Source: Didymodactylos carnosus
Taxonomy: Eukaryota > Rotifera > Eurotatoria > Philodinida > Philodinidae
DNA length: 21,139 bases
Direction of reading: 5' to 3'
Assembly: GCA_905250885.1 (NCBI GenBank)
Contig: CAJNOQ010003176.1
Coordinates: 1-21,139 of the forward strand
In this document: one piece after another, positions 20,642 to 21,139 of the stretch
Position numbering within the stretch: position 1 is the first letter of the stretch
How the letters are laid out: every line of letters starts with the position of its first letter
Program-made: the position numbers and the translations under genes
The notes under the pieces: model-generated
Databases searched by the model: none
Seen by the model: the letters and a program-made list of their open reading frames with translations, nothing else
What the model was told of the DNA's origin: nothing

Positions 20642-21139
20642 TTAGTTCCTAAAATCGAATTGAAATTGCTCTGTTTGTCCATCATATCTTGCTTGTTCGA
20701 GAAGAACATGATCAATCTGAGTGGCATCCGATAACATTGTACGCCATTTACCTTTCAGATAATCATTTGAATGGATTGTTAACGGTGGCACATAAAGCGT
20801 ATGTTTTACCGGAATTTTAAATGCTGTTAAATGTAGTTCATTGTCCTTATCCTCAGAAAACTTTCCCAATATAAAAAAGCCGCTATCTTCTTGAAACGGA
20901 CAATCTAGATGGGCAAATTCATGCTTTTCCACGCCTGCTCTTCCCTTAACATAGTCAGAATAATAATTTTCATTATAGGTAAAATCTTGAATGGCATGAC
21001 GGTGTAACAGTGATACTTTCACTTGACTCTCATTAGCCAGACAACATCCATAATAGTTTAGTTTGTCACTTGTTCCAGTTTCAATTGGTACACGTCGATC
21101 AAAATCCTTTGGAAATGAAAGACTACCTGATTTAGATTT
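20642..21139 (-). CDS. C-terminal part of an unrecognised protein (possibly cupin-like fold)
   Basis: The frame is open without interruption from the window edge to a stop at 20642-20644, giving 165 residues. There is no in-frame ATG in the upstream part, so the start lies beyond 21139. The composition is balanced (FPKDFDRRVPIETG, LLHRHAIQDF, KHEFAHLDCPF, SGFFILGKF, FQFDFRN at the end), unlike translated intron DNA. No intron is visible, unlike the three other assembled genes. The segment FKIPVKHTLYVPPLTIHSND has a Pro...His.x.Asn pattern loosely like the second cupin motif, so a beta-barrel metal-binding fold is conceivable. That is a weak inference and I assign no function. It is convergent with MSH2. 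Confidence 0.75.
   Translation of the reverse strand, partial: KSKSGSLSFPKDFDRRVPIETGTSDKLNYYGCCLANESQVKVSLLHRHAIQDFTYNENYYSDYVKGRAGVEKHEFAHLDCPFQEDSGFFILGKFSEDKDNELHLTAFKIPVKHTLYVPPLTIHSNDYLKGKWRTMLSDATQIDHVLLEQARYDGQTEQFQFDFRN

Noticed and set aside
1..21139. A defence system, gene cluster or other new multi-gene system
   Set aside because: The recognised genes are unrelated housekeeping genes in eukaryotic exon-intron form, and nothing links them functionally.

Overview
This window is nuclear DNA from a eukaryote, almost certainly a small-genome invertebrate animal. It is AT-rich, most introns are about 53-230 bp with GT-AG borders, and it carries three conserved eukaryotic genes that can be assembled exon by exon with every splice phase closing. 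The short introns, Asn/Gln-rich tracts, foldback elements and possible trans-splice acceptors would suit a bdelloid rotifer, but that placement is inference; no marker in the window proves it.

Layout. Positions 1-905 hold no supportable gene. A small single-pass membrane protein of unknown function, or the last exon of a larger one, lies at 906-1385 (+). A gene-free AT-rich stretch (1386-3270) separates it from the convergent 3' end of a YTHDC1 (YT521-B type) nuclear m6A reader gene. That gene runs on the minus strand from 9871 to 3271 in 15 coding exons (753 residues). A 543-bp divergent intergenic region (9872-10414) separates it from a 40S ribosomal protein S4 gene (10415-12338, +, 7 exons, 262 residues). 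The DNA mismatch-repair ATPase MSH2 follows on the same strand (12771-18871, 20 exons, 964 residues). After MSH2 comes about 1.8 kb of non-coding DNA with a foldback repeat. The 3' end of an unrecognised minus-strand gene (20642-21139) runs off the right edge.

The three recognised genes are housekeeping genes in unrelated pathways: m6A reading and splicing, translation, and mismatch repair. I see no operon-like functional system. The least ordinary features are three inverted-repeat elements, two of them in one 1.2-kb MSH2 intron. One of those two has CTAG-type terminal repeats and a 6-bp direct repeat that reads as a splice-donor consensus. Also notable are 16-nt and 22-nt microexons that split the MSH2 P-loop, a charged insert in the MSH2 lever/clamp region, changed residues in the m6A pocket of the YTH domain, and a splice-acceptor-like site directly against the MSH2 start codon. 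I found no convincing new multi-gene system.
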